Part shown: piece after piece, positions 1 through 7,987 of the stretch
How the letters are laid out: each line of letters opens with the position of its first letter
How positions within the stretch are numbered: the first letter of the stretch is position 1
Assembly: GCF_016464375.1 (NCBI RefSeq)
Contig: NZ_JADDIU010000004.1
Span: forward strand, 124,001-188,000
Reading direction: 5' to 3'
DNA length: 64,000 nt
Source: Bacillus renqingensis
GTDB taxonomy: Bacteria > Bacillota > Bacilli > Bacillales > Cytobacillaceae
Position numbers and translations under genes: made by a program
The notes under the pieces: model-generated
The model's database searches: none
What the model was told of the DNA's origin: nothing
What the model saw: only the letters and a program-made list of their open reading frames with translations

Positions 1-1121
1 AGAATAAACATCCAGTTATAAAGCAGCATCAACCCGGCTGAAGTGGTAATGTATTCGTAGATTCGATTCGGCATCAACAACGCGGAAACAACGGAAGCCG
101 AAATGCCAAGCATCGTCAAAATCAGTGTCGGCAGCGGAACTTTTAATTTCCCTTTATTAGAAAAACTAACCGGTGCATCGCCTTCTTTTGCCAAGGTAAC
201 CAACACGCTTGTCACACCATAGAGGGAAGCAACCATGGTAGAAAATCCGGCAATGATCAAGGCACCGTTAAAAATATGCGGAACAAATGAAAGATTATAA
301 GCATCCAAGGCAATCACAAATGGGCTTTCCTTATCGTTAAATTTGTGCCAGGATACCATCGTGACGGCAAGCCCAATGGAGAGAGCGTAAATAATCATCA
401 GGGAAAACAGCATGACCCGCCCTGCTTTAGGTGCTTCATGGGGGTCCTTCAATTTAGTGGCCATTAATCCTAATATTTCAATCCCGCCAAAGGCGTAATA
501 GGCGAAAATAACGGCTGACCATAGACCCATGATGCCGCCGGGGAGAATCTCCTTTTTACTATTAGGATATTCAATTGGGCGATTGCCATCAATAACTCCA
601 AATATTGCCAATGCAGCAATGATAACAAACATAAGGATGGCTGAGATTTTTATCACGGCCAAAATATTTTCCAGCTTATTTAATAAACCTACACCAATTA
701 AGATAACGACTAACCCTAAGACTGCATACCCAGCGGCAAATAGCCACAGCGGCACTTTTGGGAACCAAAATCGCGAAAAAATGGACAGGGCTGTCATTTG
801 GCTCCCCATAATCAGCACCTCAGATATCCAATACACCCAGCCGCTGCTGAATCCTGCCCAGCGACTATAAGCTTTTTTGGCGTAGGACCTGAATCCGCCT
901 TCCAACGGCTCCTGAGCAGTCATTTTCGAAAGCGCATCGAATACCATATATGTACCAACTGCAGCAATTACATAGGCGATTAACAGGGAAGGCCCCGTCA
1001 TCTTTATGGCCAAGCTTGAACCGAGGAAAAAACCTGTTCCAATCGTACAGCCAACCCCGAATAAGGACAGCTGCCACCATTTCATACGATTCTCCTGTGC
1101 CCCGGACTTAGATTTACTCAT
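1..1121 (-). CDS. Amino-acid permease, APC superfamily (3' end outside window)
   Basis: About 373 codons are open on the minus strand from ATG at 1121 to the window edge without a stop. The N-terminus is hydrophilic (MSKSKSGAQENRMKWW), then comes the APC signature GVGCTIGTGFFLGSS in the first membrane segment, and many hydrophobic segments follow. A charged loop with YPNSKKEI lies in the middle. The start is supported by AAGGAGTAG a few bases upstream. It is probably an inner-membrane amino-acid/proton symporter; the substrate cannot be read from sequence. The gene begins 4 nt after the stop of a small ORF, which suggests translational coupling. Confidence 0.85.
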   Translation of the reverse strand, partial: MSKSKSGAQENRMKWWQLSLFGVGCTIGTGFFLGSSLAIKMTGPSLLIAYVIAAVGTYMVFDALSKMTAQEPLEGGFRSYAKKAYSRWAGFSSGWVYWISEVLIMGSQMTALSIFSRFWFPKVPLWLFAAGYAVLGLVVILIGVGLLNKLENILAVIKISAILMFVIIAALAIFGVIDGNRPIEYPNSKKEILPGGIMGLWSAVIFAYYAFGGIEILGLMATKLKDPHEAPKAGRVMLFSLMIIYALSIGLAVTMVSWHKFNDKESPFVIALDAYNLSFVPHIFNGALIIAGFSTMVASLYGVTSVLVTLAKEGDAPVSFSNKGKLKVPLPTLILTMLGISASVVSALLMPNRIYEYITTSAGLMLLYNWMFI

Positions 1122-1125
1122 TCTA

Positions 1126-1290
1126 CTACTCCTTTTTAACACCCGTCGCCCCAGGCGATTTGTCGGTTATTTCCTGATTGTTATATTCCCGATCATTTAG
1201 GCCCGGTTTTTGTTCTCGATCCGTTCCTAGATACTCTGCCTGATGTTTCCGCTGCACTTGTCTAAATTTATTAAAATTTTCATTTACCAT
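1126..1290 (-). CDS. Small hydrophilic protein, 54 aa, coupled to the permease
   Basis: An ATG at 1290 follows GGGGAGATCTAA and opens 54 codons (begins MVNENFNKFRQVQRKH, ends GATGVKKE) closed by TAG. Its last codons form the ribosome site of the permease (AAG GAG TAG), so the two genes are probably co-translated. The protein is rich in Q, K, E and N and has no membrane segment. I do not recognise the family. A real small gene is favoured by the ribosome site and the tight junction. Confidence 0.5.
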   Translation of the reverse strand: MVNENFNKFRQVQRKHQAEYLGTDREQKPGLNDREYNNQEITDKSPGATGVKKE

Positions 1291-1399
1291 TTAGATCTCC
1301 CCATTTCTTAAGCTAGTTACTCTCTTAAGATATACTACCGGTCGTTTCTTATACGATCCGGATTCTTGATTTTTATGGAATTACATTTTTCGTACATAA

Positions 1400-1427
1400 T
1401 TGACTGCAAAAAAAATGAAAATATAGA
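1400..1427 (+). promoter_or_regulatory. Probable sigma-A promoter for yteA
   Basis: TTGACT at 1400-1405 and TATAGA at 1422-1427 with a 16-bp spacer, about 80 bp before the yteA start. Confidence 0.5.
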
Positions 1428-1504
1428 CGAGTTATTTTAATTTGGAAACAAAATGGGGATATAGATTTTTAAAAAATGCGCTTTTCTTGAAAGGGGTAGA
1501 TAAT

Positions 1505-2263
1505 ATGTTATCGACAGAAAAGCTTGCTAATTTACGTTTGCAGCTACTAGCAGAGAAGGCTGAAGTAGAGGAGCATCTGGATCAAAATGATCACTTTGAT
1601 TTTGAAAGGGCACATTCCCACGAATCTATGGGTGAATTGTCCAGTTACGACAACCACCCTGCCGATGAAGGTACGGACCTATATGAACGGGAGAAAGACA
1701 ATGCTTTATTGGAGCACTATAAATTGCAGCTTGGCAATATTGATAAGGCACTGGAAGCGATGGAAAATGGAACATATGGAAAATGTGAGGTATGTGGCAA
1801 GGAAATCCCGCTGGAGCGATTACAGGCGTTACCCAATACGACCTATTGTATCGAGCATAGTCCAGACCAAGTGACCTCCCATGAGCGTCCGATTGAAGAG
1901 GATGTTCTAAATCCTGCTTGGGGAAAATTTGATATGGATGATAAGAATGAAGATGTTGCTTTTGATGCAGAAGATTCGTGGCAGACGGTTGCCGGGTGGG
2001 GAACATCGGAGACCCCATCTGATGTAGCTTTTTCACAGGATGATTATCAAGATATTTATATCGAAGCGGATGAGAATATCGGTTATGTAGAAGATTATGA
2101 AAACTTTGTCGGCAATGATATGTATGGAAAAAATATTACGATCTATCCCAATCCACAGCATGAACAGTATGAAGAGGCACTTGATGAGGAAGGAATTATG
2201 ACCAGTTTTGGGGATCTGCCGGCGTTTGAGCATGATCCTTATGTCGAGCATGATGAAAAATAA
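1505..2263 (+). CDS. yteA: DksA/TraR-type zinc-finger protein, YteA-like
   Basis: 252 aa from ATG 1505, preceded by GAAAGGGG; an in-frame upstream extension to 1442 lacks a ribosome site. The N-terminal half resembles YteA: helical region, then NHPADEGTDLYEREKD, then a degraded DksA finger with CEVCGKEIP and one later Cys (TTYCIEHSP). The C-terminal 100 residues are very acidic and low-complexity (many D, E, Y). Members of this family act near RNA polymerase or as sporulation-associated proteins; the precise role is unknown. A strong hairpin terminator follows. Confidence 0.8.
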   Translation: MLSTEKLANLRLQLLAEKAEVEEHLDQNDHFDFERAHSHESMGELSSYDNHPADEGTDLYEREKDNALLEHYKLQLGNIDKALEAMENGTYGKCEVCGKEIPLERLQALPNTTYCIEHSPDQVTSHERPIEEDVLNPAWGKFDMDDKNEDVAFDAEDSWQTVAGWGTSETPSDVAFSQDDYQDIYIEADENIGYVEDYENFVGNDMYGKNITIYPNPQHEQYEEALDEEGIMTSFGDLPAFEHDPYVEHDEK

Positions 2264-2276
2264 CTGCTAATAAAAA

Positions 2277-2307
2277 GAAAACAGCTTTCAAGTGAAAAGC
2301 TGTTTTC
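2277..2307. terminator. Bidirectional rho-independent terminator
   Basis: Perfect 12-bp stem (2277-2288 with 2296-2307, loop of 7) followed by T-rich sequence. It lies between the converging yteA and the small minus-strand gene. Confidence 0.8.
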
Positions 2308-2314
2308 TCTTATT

Positions 2315-2512
2315 TTATTCCTCAGTTAGTGGGATGTCCTTTCCGTCGACATCATCAATAACGGCGCCAATTTCACCCTCGGCATAAACGTCACTCACCT
2401 GCTCATGTGTGGTGGCAAATCCAGATGATAAGGGGTCAGTATTTTGATAATAACTTGGATGAAAGAAACTTCCTGCAACTTCCGTGCCCTTTTTAGGATA
2501 TTTTTTTTCCAT
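2315..2512 (-). CDS. Small YozQ/DUF4025-like protein, 65 aa
   Basis: ATG at 2512 follows AAAGGAGTGTTTAGA, a good ribosome site, so the longer in-frame starts upstream are not needed. The protein starts MEKKYPKKGTEVAGSFF and contains the block HPSYYQNTDPLSSGFATTHE and then QVSDVYAEGEI, which I associate with the DUF4025/YozQ family of small Bacillus proteins. Function is unknown. No membrane segment. Confidence 0.6.
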   Translation of the reverse strand: MEKKYPKKGTEVAGSFFHPSYYQNTDPLSSGFATTHEQVSDVYAEGEIGAVIDDVDGKDIPLTEE

Positions 2513-2688
2513 TCTAAACACTCCTTTTTCATGTAGGTACAACTGTATTTTTTTCTATTAGTGCAAGTATTACTCTGGAAAAAACAAAATGGGGGCGGTT
2601 TATGTGTCCCCTTCAAAAGGAGTTGTTTCGTGCTGTTATTTACGGTATAGTTTCAATTATTCGATAGGAATCGTAAGGGTGGTTTACA

Positions 2689-3588
2689 ATGGTCATGAGA
2701 GAAGCCTTGGCAAAAAAAATTGCCTGGATTAGCGTTATAAGTAACTTGATTCTCACATTAGGGAAAATTATCATTGGCTGGTATGGAAATAGTGATGCGG
2801 TTTTTGCAGACGGGATCCATTCGGCCGCAGATGTGTTTGCATCTGTTATTGTTTTGTTGGTCATTAAAATTGCCAACAAACCCGCGGACAAAGAACATCC
2901 TTATGGACATGGAAAGGCAGAGGTGCTGGTCTCAGAAATCGTCGGGATTCTGCTCTTACTTGTTTCTATTTATGTTGTTTATGAAGGGATTGCTGGTTTC
3001 TTTCATGAAGTAGAATCACCGAGCATCCTAGCGATGTGGGTTGCTGTTTTCTCATTTGTAGCTAAGATTATTTTATACCGCAGTTCCTTGCTTGTAGCAC
3101 AGCAGTATAGCAGCAAAGCGATTGAGGCGATTGCTTTTGACCATAAGGCCGATATTGTAGCTTCCATTGCTGCGGCAGTTGGGGTTCTGTTATCTATCAT
3201 CGGCGAGCAATTTGATCTCTTTTTTTTCCTTTACGGCGACAAACTGGCAAGTATTTTTGTTGCGTATTTAATCTTTAGGATCGCTAAGGATATGTTAACC
3301 GAAGCGTTTGATATTTTATTGGAGCGGAACATTAACACCGAGACGATTCAGGAATATGTTGCTATTATCAATCAATTTCCCGAGGTCAAGCGGATTGATC
3401 GAATTAGGGCGAGAGAGCACGGCCATTATGTATTGGTGGATTTGAGGATTGCGATTGACCATGAGAAAACGATAAAGGAAGGTCATGATCTTGCCAAAGC
3501 CATAAAAGAAAAACTGATGAATCACTATGATAATATTCATGAAGTGTTGATTCATTTAAATCCCTATTTTCCAAAAGGTAAGAATTAG
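2689..3588 (+). CDS. Cation diffusion facilitator (CDF) metal exporter
   Basis: 299 aa with about six membrane segments and a cytoplasmic C-terminal domain. The metal-site signatures are visible: FADGIHSAADV in the second segment, HPYGHGKAE in the following loop, and AFDHKADIVAS in the fifth segment. The C-terminus (IRAREHGHYVLVDLRIAID) is the usual CDF dimerisation domain. Bacillus CDF proteins of this type (MneP/MneS class) export Mn2+, but Zn, Fe or Co cannot be excluded. Start: ATG 2689 or 2695, both behind AAGGGTGG. Confidence 0.85.
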   Translation: MVMREALAKKIAWISVISNLILTLGKIIIGWYGNSDAVFADGIHSAADVFASVIVLLVIKIANKPADKEHPYGHGKAEVLVSEIVGILLLLVSIYVVYEGIAGFFHEVESPSILAMWVAVFSFVAKIILYRSSLLVAQQYSSKAIEAIAFDHKADIVASIAAAVGVLLSIIGEQFDLFFFLYGDKLASIFVAYLIFRIAKDMLTEAFDILLERNINTETIQEYVAIINQFPEVKRIDRIRAREHGHYVLVDLRIAIDHEKTIKEGHDLAKAIKEKLMNHYDNIHEVLIHLNPYFPKGKN

Positions 3589-3722
3589 CATAAACAATAT
3601 GGCAGTTTACGGATGTCTGTCCCTTTTCTTTTCGGTAATTTGGGTTTATGATAGGTAGGAGGAAATTTCTATCAGCGTAAATCTTCAGCTGCTGGTAAAA
3701 AATGAATGAACATGCAAAGGAG

Positions 3723-3787
3723 TTGATATTTTTGAGTTATTCCATAGATCCGGACCCTAGCAGTAGTCAGGGGGAAGTCAATATCAA
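3723..3787 (+). promoter_or_regulatory. Possible structured leader upstream of the CorA gene
   Basis: TTGATATT (3723-3730) can pair with AATATCAA (3780-3787), enclosing a second possible stem formed by ACCCT and AGGGG around 3753-3774. It lies in the 261-nt space before the CorA gene. It does not match the M-box sequence that I know. A real RNA element is uncertain. Confidence 0.25.
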
Positions 3788-3849
3788 GAATATCAGCTTT
3801 CAAAGGATTGTTGGCTTCCTCAGAAAGTAGTCGTGAGGAGGTTTTTGAC

Positions 3850-4788
3850 ATGTTGGAAATTTTTAAAAGCACTGAAACTAGGGTGTTAGAAAGGGTTGCT
3901 GTTATTTCAAAAGGTTGTTGGGTGAATATGTATGCTCCGACAGCAGAGGAGATTCACAAAGTATCAAATGATGCCCAGGTTGACGTTGATATTATTAAAG
4001 ACGCTCTGGATGATGAAGAACGACCAAGGATTGAACGAGATGATGGAAAGGTCTATATCATTGTTGACTTCCCTTATATCGTTCCCGATGAATCCGGTCT
4101 CGATGTTTATGAAACCATCCCAATTGGTATTATTCTTACCGATGAAAATATCATTACCGTTTCGCTAAAGGATTCCCCAATCATCGAGGAGTTTCGCAAA
4201 AACCGCGTAAAAGAATTCTTTACCTTTAAAAAGACCCGTTTTGCATTGCAGCTTTTATTTGTTATATCATCCTATTACTTGCGTTATTTAAAGCATATTA
4301 ATAAGAAAACAAACGAAATTGAAAAGGTAGTCCATCAATCATTGAAAAATAAAGAACTGTATGCTTTTCTGGCGTTAGAGAAGAGTTTGGTTTATTTCAC
4401 GACCTCTTTAAAAGCCAATAAAGTGGTCCTTGATAAGATTTTGCGCTTTCATTATTTAAAAATGTATGAAGAGGATAAGGACCTATTAGAAGACGTTATA
4501 ATTGAAAAAACCCAGGCGATTGAGATGGCCGAAACGTATCACACGATTTTAACGGGGATGATGAATGCTTTTGCCTCGATTATTTCGAATAACTTGAACA
4601 TTGTAATGAAGTTTCTAACTTCGATTACTATTATTCTATCATTCCCAACAATGGTGGCGAGCTTTTACGGGATGAACGTCGACATTCCATTCTCCCATAG
4701 TATCCATTCCTTTGTCATCCCACTCACCATTTCAGCGATCTTGGCTGGTTTAACAGCGTTTATTTTTTGGAAAAAGAGATATTTCTAG
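3850..4788 (+). CDS. CorA-type divalent cation transporter
   Basis: 312 aa from ATG 3850, preceded by TGAGGAGGTTTTTGAC; the longer frame from 3808 has no ribosome site. The N-terminal two thirds is the soluble funnel domain. The C-terminus has two membrane helices; the first ends with the family signature YGMNVDIPF. The protein terminates FIFWKKRYF, the usual basic tail. CorA channels import Mg2+ (some members Co2+/Ni2+ or export Zn2+). A terminator follows directly. Confidence 0.85.
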   Translation: MLEIFKSTETRVLERVAVISKGCWVNMYAPTAEEIHKVSNDAQVDVDIIKDALDDEERPRIERDDGKVYIIVDFPYIVPDESGLDVYETIPIGIILTDENIITVSLKDSPIIEEFRKNRVKEFFTFKKTRFALQLLFVISSYYLRYLKHINKKTNEIEKVVHQSLKNKELYAFLALEKSLVYFTTSLKANKVVLDKILRFHYLKMYEEDKDLLEDVIIEKTQAIEMAETYHTILTGMMNAFASIISNNLNIVMKFLTSITIILSFPTMVASFYGMNVDIPFSHSIHSFVIPLTISAILAGLTAFIFWKKRYF

Positions 4789-4792
4789 ATTG

Positions 4793-4818
4793 CAGCCTTT
4801 TGTTAGGCTGTTTTTTTT
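4793..4818 (+). terminator. Terminator of the CorA gene
   Basis: CAGCCT / AGGCTG stem with a short loop and eight T residues. Confidence 0.75.
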
Positions 4819-4857
4819 GCTTTTGTTTTGGGGAATAGTAAGGATGAGGTGATGGGA

Positions 4858-5034
4858 ATGAGTAATCATGAAAAAGAACCGCAATTTCAAAGCGGTGAAA
4901 TGGTGGAAAAGTCTAAAAAGGGTTTTTACGGCTTGGATTCAGAAGTGAGTTTGCAATCAGTTCATTTTGCGACCACCGAAAATCCTTATCTAAATGAACA
5001 TTATCAAGAAGAGACGAAAGAAAACCAGAAATGA
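4858..5034 (+). CDS. Small hydrophilic protein, 58 aa
   Basis: ATG 4858 (MSNHEKEPQFQSGEM) lies at good distance from GATGAGGTG; ATG 4852 is an alternative. The sequence is polar and contains YGLDSEVSLQSVHFATTENP. I do not recognise a characterised family. It sits between CorA and another small acidic protein. Confidence 0.5.
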   Translation: MSNHEKEPQFQSGEMVEKSKKGFYGLDSEVSLQSVHFATTENPYLNEHYQEETKENQK

Positions 5035-5101
5035 TTTATTGAGAATTGGGTAAACTGAAATGATGGCTTTTTAAAATTGGACTTGAATGAGGAGGATTTT
5101 T

Positions 5102-5500
5102 ATGAAATCATTTGTGGTTAGTTTTCATCGAGAAGACGATGTCGATACGATGCAGATTCAAAAATTGAATCAAGAGGATTTTGATAAAGCAACCGAGGGC
5201 GGGACAAGACATTTATTTGAACTTGATACGAATATCGGTTTTTTCGTGTTTTTCGATGGTGCTGATAAAGATGGTGCAATTTCCTATATGGTGCTGCAAT
5301 ACGAAGAGGACAGTGAAGATCCATCTGCCTGCTATGCATTTCAATTGAGTGACTTTTACGAATTCATGGCATTATATTTAAATGACCTTGAATTTAATGA
5401 GGAAATGAGTGAAGAAGAGGAAGAAGAATATGGTCCGATTCATCACCTCGCCCACCTATTGTTCCATATCGTAGAAGAAGGAAAAGATCTCGAGGTATAA
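5102..5500 (+). CDS. Acidic cytosolic protein of unknown function, 132 aa
   Basis: ATG 5102 is preceded by AATGAGGAGGATTTTT. The protein (MKSFVVSFHREDDVDT) has an acidic stretch SEEEEEEYGPIHH near the C-terminus and no membrane segment. The predicted fold looks alpha/beta. I recognise no functional motif. It is followed by a strong hairpin shared with the converging flavoprotein gene. Confidence 0.6.
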   Translation: MKSFVVSFHREDDVDTMQIQKLNQEDFDKATEGGTRHLFELDTNIGFFVFFDGADKDGAISYMVLQYEEDSEDPSACYAFQLSDFYEFMALYLNDLEFNEEMSEEEEEEYGPIHHLAHLLFHIVEEGKDLEV

Positions 5501-5507
5501 AAAACAA

Positions 5508-5535
5508 GCACTGGAACAATAACCGGTTCCAGTGC
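5508..5535. terminator. Bidirectional terminator between converging genes
   Basis: Perfect 10-bp stem GCACTGGAAC / GTTCCAGTGC. On the minus strand it is followed by TTGTTTTTT, so it best serves the flavoprotein gene. Confidence 0.75.
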
Positions 5536-5545
5536 CTTTCATTGT

Positions 5546-6109
5546 CTAGGATTTTAAGATATCGTGGTCAACGTAGCGTTCACCATTCATTTCACTAATG
5601 ACGTTAATAGCAACCTTTGCCCCGTCGCCGGCAGTAATAATGGTGTGCATGCTAACGCCTGCAATGGTACCGGCTGCCCAAATACCATCTATATTCGTTT
5701 TTCCAGCGGCATCAACATCAAGAATCGTCTTTACTCTTGGCTCAGTTCCTGGTTTTGTATGTAGGCCGGCTTTTTCCGCAAGGTTGGCGAGCATTCCTGT
5801 CGCAACAATGACGTGTTTTGCTTTATATTGCTTCTCATCAGTTTCTACTCTAAAACCGCTTTCAGTTTTCACAATATCGGTTACTGTACCCTGGACAATT
5901 TCTGCACCGAATTTGCGCGCTTGTTCTTTGCCAGTTTCTACAAGATTTGGACCAGTTATTTCTTTCACACCATAATGATTTTCGATCCACGCTCTTTTTG
6001 TTACACCTTTGTCATTGTCAACTACAAGTGTTTTCTTGCCGGCTTTGGCCGTCAATAGGGCAGCACTTGCACCGGCAGGACCAGCGCCGATAACTACAAC
6101 ATCAAACAT
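5546..6109 (-). CDS. Half-size thioredoxin-reductase-like FAD protein
   Basis: 187 aa. The N-terminus has the FAD fingerprint VVIGAGPAGASAALL and the C-terminus the second FAD motif (TNIDGIWAAGTIAG, then AGDGAKVAI). In full-length thioredoxin reductases an NADPH domain with CxxC lies between these; here it is absent, leaving the split FAD domain only. Such short proteins are seen in Firmicutes, but their electron donor is not established. Start supported by TTTGGAGGTTTTAAT. Confidence 0.75.
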   Translation of the reverse strand: MFDVVVIGAGPAGASAALLTAKAGKKTLVVDNDKGVTKRAWIENHYGVKEITGPNLVETGKEQARKFGAEIVQGTVTDIVKTESGFRVETDEKQYKAKHVIVATGMLANLAEKAGLHTKPGTEPRVKTILDVDAAGKTNIDGIWAAGTIAGVSMHTIITAGDGAKVAINVISEMNGERYVDHDILKS

Positions 6110-6503
6110 ATTAAAACCTCCAAATTAAATTTTCAACACTATTATTATCATCCAAGAAATGCTAAAAGTAAAACGAAGTGCTCGTTTCATAATTTTCAGA
6201 AAACGAAGTGAGATATACTTGAATTTCCTCGTCTCCATACACGATAAAACCAAAGGAAAAGTTATATTGATGAAGCATTGAGTTCTTACAATAAAATAGA
6301 AACCTGTATTATTCATACCTGCACTTTAGTCAATAAAAAGAAACCTAGAAATTCAACTTGGCGCGCAATTGCCATTCATTCACATGAATAATACTTATCT
6401 ATGGAATTCCCTAGGCGGCATATTCTAAAATGTTAGTGTTTTTTGGCAGACTACCCCATTGGTCTAAAAAGTTGTTTTTACATATTGACTGCATTCAATT
6501 TGT

Positions 6504-6634
6504 CTGTTGATTTCCGTTCCGGGCGCTTGCTTTCCGCGGGGAGGAAGTCGTGCCTCCTCGGCGTTCCGCCTGTGGGGTCTCGACTTTTCCTCTACATCCC
6601 GCAGGAGTCAAGCGCCCTCCACTCCAATCAACAG
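6504..6634. repeat. Imperfect palindromic intergenic repeat, about 131 bp
   Basis: Terminal arms CTGTTGATT (6504-6512) and AATCAACAG (6626-6634) pair perfectly; inside are GGGCGCTTG and CAAGCGCCC. It has the look of the GC-rich Bacillaceae intergenic repeats. It fills part of the gene-free stretch 6110-6743, where I saw no other supported feature. Confidence 0.6.
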
Positions 6635-6743
6635 TGTGTAAAAATCAAAAAAATGGCGCATTAACACAGCCTGATCATTAGATAGAAGATAGGCTGTATT
6701 CGGGTCTGGGAAGAAGGCAGCTTTTCATTTAATGACGATGAGT

Positions 6744-7673
6744 TCATCCAAACCTTAGGTGCTTATTAAGAAACCGTAGAATACGGAGCTCATAGTCTCT
6801 CCTATATAAAAAATACGAATGAATATGTTTTGCTTTTTCCGTCAGCCACAATTCTTTATGGTTATTAAATGGTATGGATTGATATAGTCTTTCGCTTTCG
6901 GTAAAAGGAATTGCTTCATCTGTTTTGCTGTGTATCAATAATATGGCTCTTCCTTTCGTACTGGCTACCTTGTTAATAGGTGAAACTTCTTTAGGGTCAA
7001 TGTTGAGGAGCTTGCGCATAGAATGATAAATTATCGGTGTAAAAGGTCGTTTTGGTAATTTGGTCCAATAAGAAAGGTTTTCTTTTAAAAAAGGTTCTAA
7101 ATCACTAAAGGGACTATCGGCAATAATGACTGACACCGCAGGATGTTCACATCCGGCAATAAGGGCAGTAGCAGCACCCATACTCCAGCCAAGAAGAGCA
7201 ATCTTTTTCTGATTTTTTTTCTCTATAGCATATTCAATCGCTGAATATAAATCGTGTTTTTCATAGTACCCCAGCCCCACGGTTCTTCCTTTTGATTTTC
7301 CCGCATTGCGGAAATCAAACATCAGCAAATTGTACCCTTGTCTCGAAAGAACTTTGGCAAGCTGCAGGCCCTCAATCCCTTCCATGGCCCGTTCATTCAT
7401 ATAACCATGTGCTGTAATAACGGTTTTCTTACTATGCTTGGAAGCAGAGGGGATCCACCACCCAGACAGCTTTACCTGATCTTTCCGACTGAAAAATTCA
7501 ATCTCCTCGAATGCAAGGCCGTAATCCTTCGGGTTTTTCCTGGTTTTTGCCGGTAGGGGATGAGTGAGATATAGTCCGATACTAACAGGGGCAAGAAAAA
7601 ATAACGCAGGTGCTGCCAAAAGCGGCTGCCACAATGATTTGTTTGATTTCCCTTTTTTTTCCTCACCCAACAT
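6744..7673 (-). CDS. Alpha/beta hydrolase, membrane-anchored or exported
   Basis: 309 aa from ATG 7673, 5 nt after AGAAGGAGG (a TTG three bases upstream is too close). An N-terminal hydrophobic helix (PLLAAPALFFLAPVSIGLYL) suggests a membrane anchor. Catalytic parts visible: HG of TAHGYMNER (oxyanion side), nucleophile in GWSMGA, acid in HSKTDEAIP, His in KAKHIHS. It resembles the YqkD-like esterase/peptidase group. Substrate unknown. Confidence 0.8.
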   Translation of the reverse strand: MLGEEKKGKSNKSLWQPLLAAPALFFLAPVSIGLYLTHPLPAKTRKNPKDYGLAFEEIEFFSRKDQVKLSGWWIPSASKHSKKTVITAHGYMNERAMEGIEGLQLAKVLSRQGYNLLMFDFRNAGKSKGRTVGLGYYEKHDLYSAIEYAIEKKNQKKIALLGWSMGAATALIAGCEHPAVSVIIADSPFSDLEPFLKENLSYWTKLPKRPFTPIIYHSMRKLLNIDPKEVSPINKVASTKGRAILLIHSKTDEAIPFTESERLYQSIPFNNHKELWLTEKAKHIHSYFLYRRDYELRILRFLNKHLRFG

Positions 7674-7948
7674 CAACGCCTCCTTCTATTTTGAATCATC
7701 GGTACTTTATCATATGTCGGTAACCATCCAAACGAAAAAAACGATAGTCCCATTTTTCATCATTAGCTAAAAAAAGGAAAAAGGCAGGGAGCTGTGATCC
7801 CACTTGGTGAGACGAATTATTGCATATTGTTATGGAGATTTATGTAATGGTTGAAATACGATTGTCACATTATTATCAAATGTAGTTGTGAAAATTTCTG
7901 TCAACTTCATTTATAATTTATATTGGGTAAAAAATCTTTACTAGTTCA

Positions 7949-7964
7949 TGTGATTTTTTTCACA
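7949..7964. promoter_or_regulatory. Fnr/CRP-type palindrome
   Basis: TGTGA-N6-TCACA, a perfect Fnr/CRP half-site pair, centred about 31 bp before the start of the flavoenzyme gene. In Bacillus the Fnr consensus is TGTGA-N6-TCACT. Its position is too close to the start codon for classical activation at -41, so it may repress or roadblock, or be chance. Confidence 0.4.
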
Positions 7965-7987
7965 GGTCGAGAAAAGAGGCTTTTAAT

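Noticed and set aside
5598..5975. 125-aa frame antisense to the flavoprotein
   Set aside because: Runs opposite a clear FAD-binding protein; third-position bias supports the minus strand.
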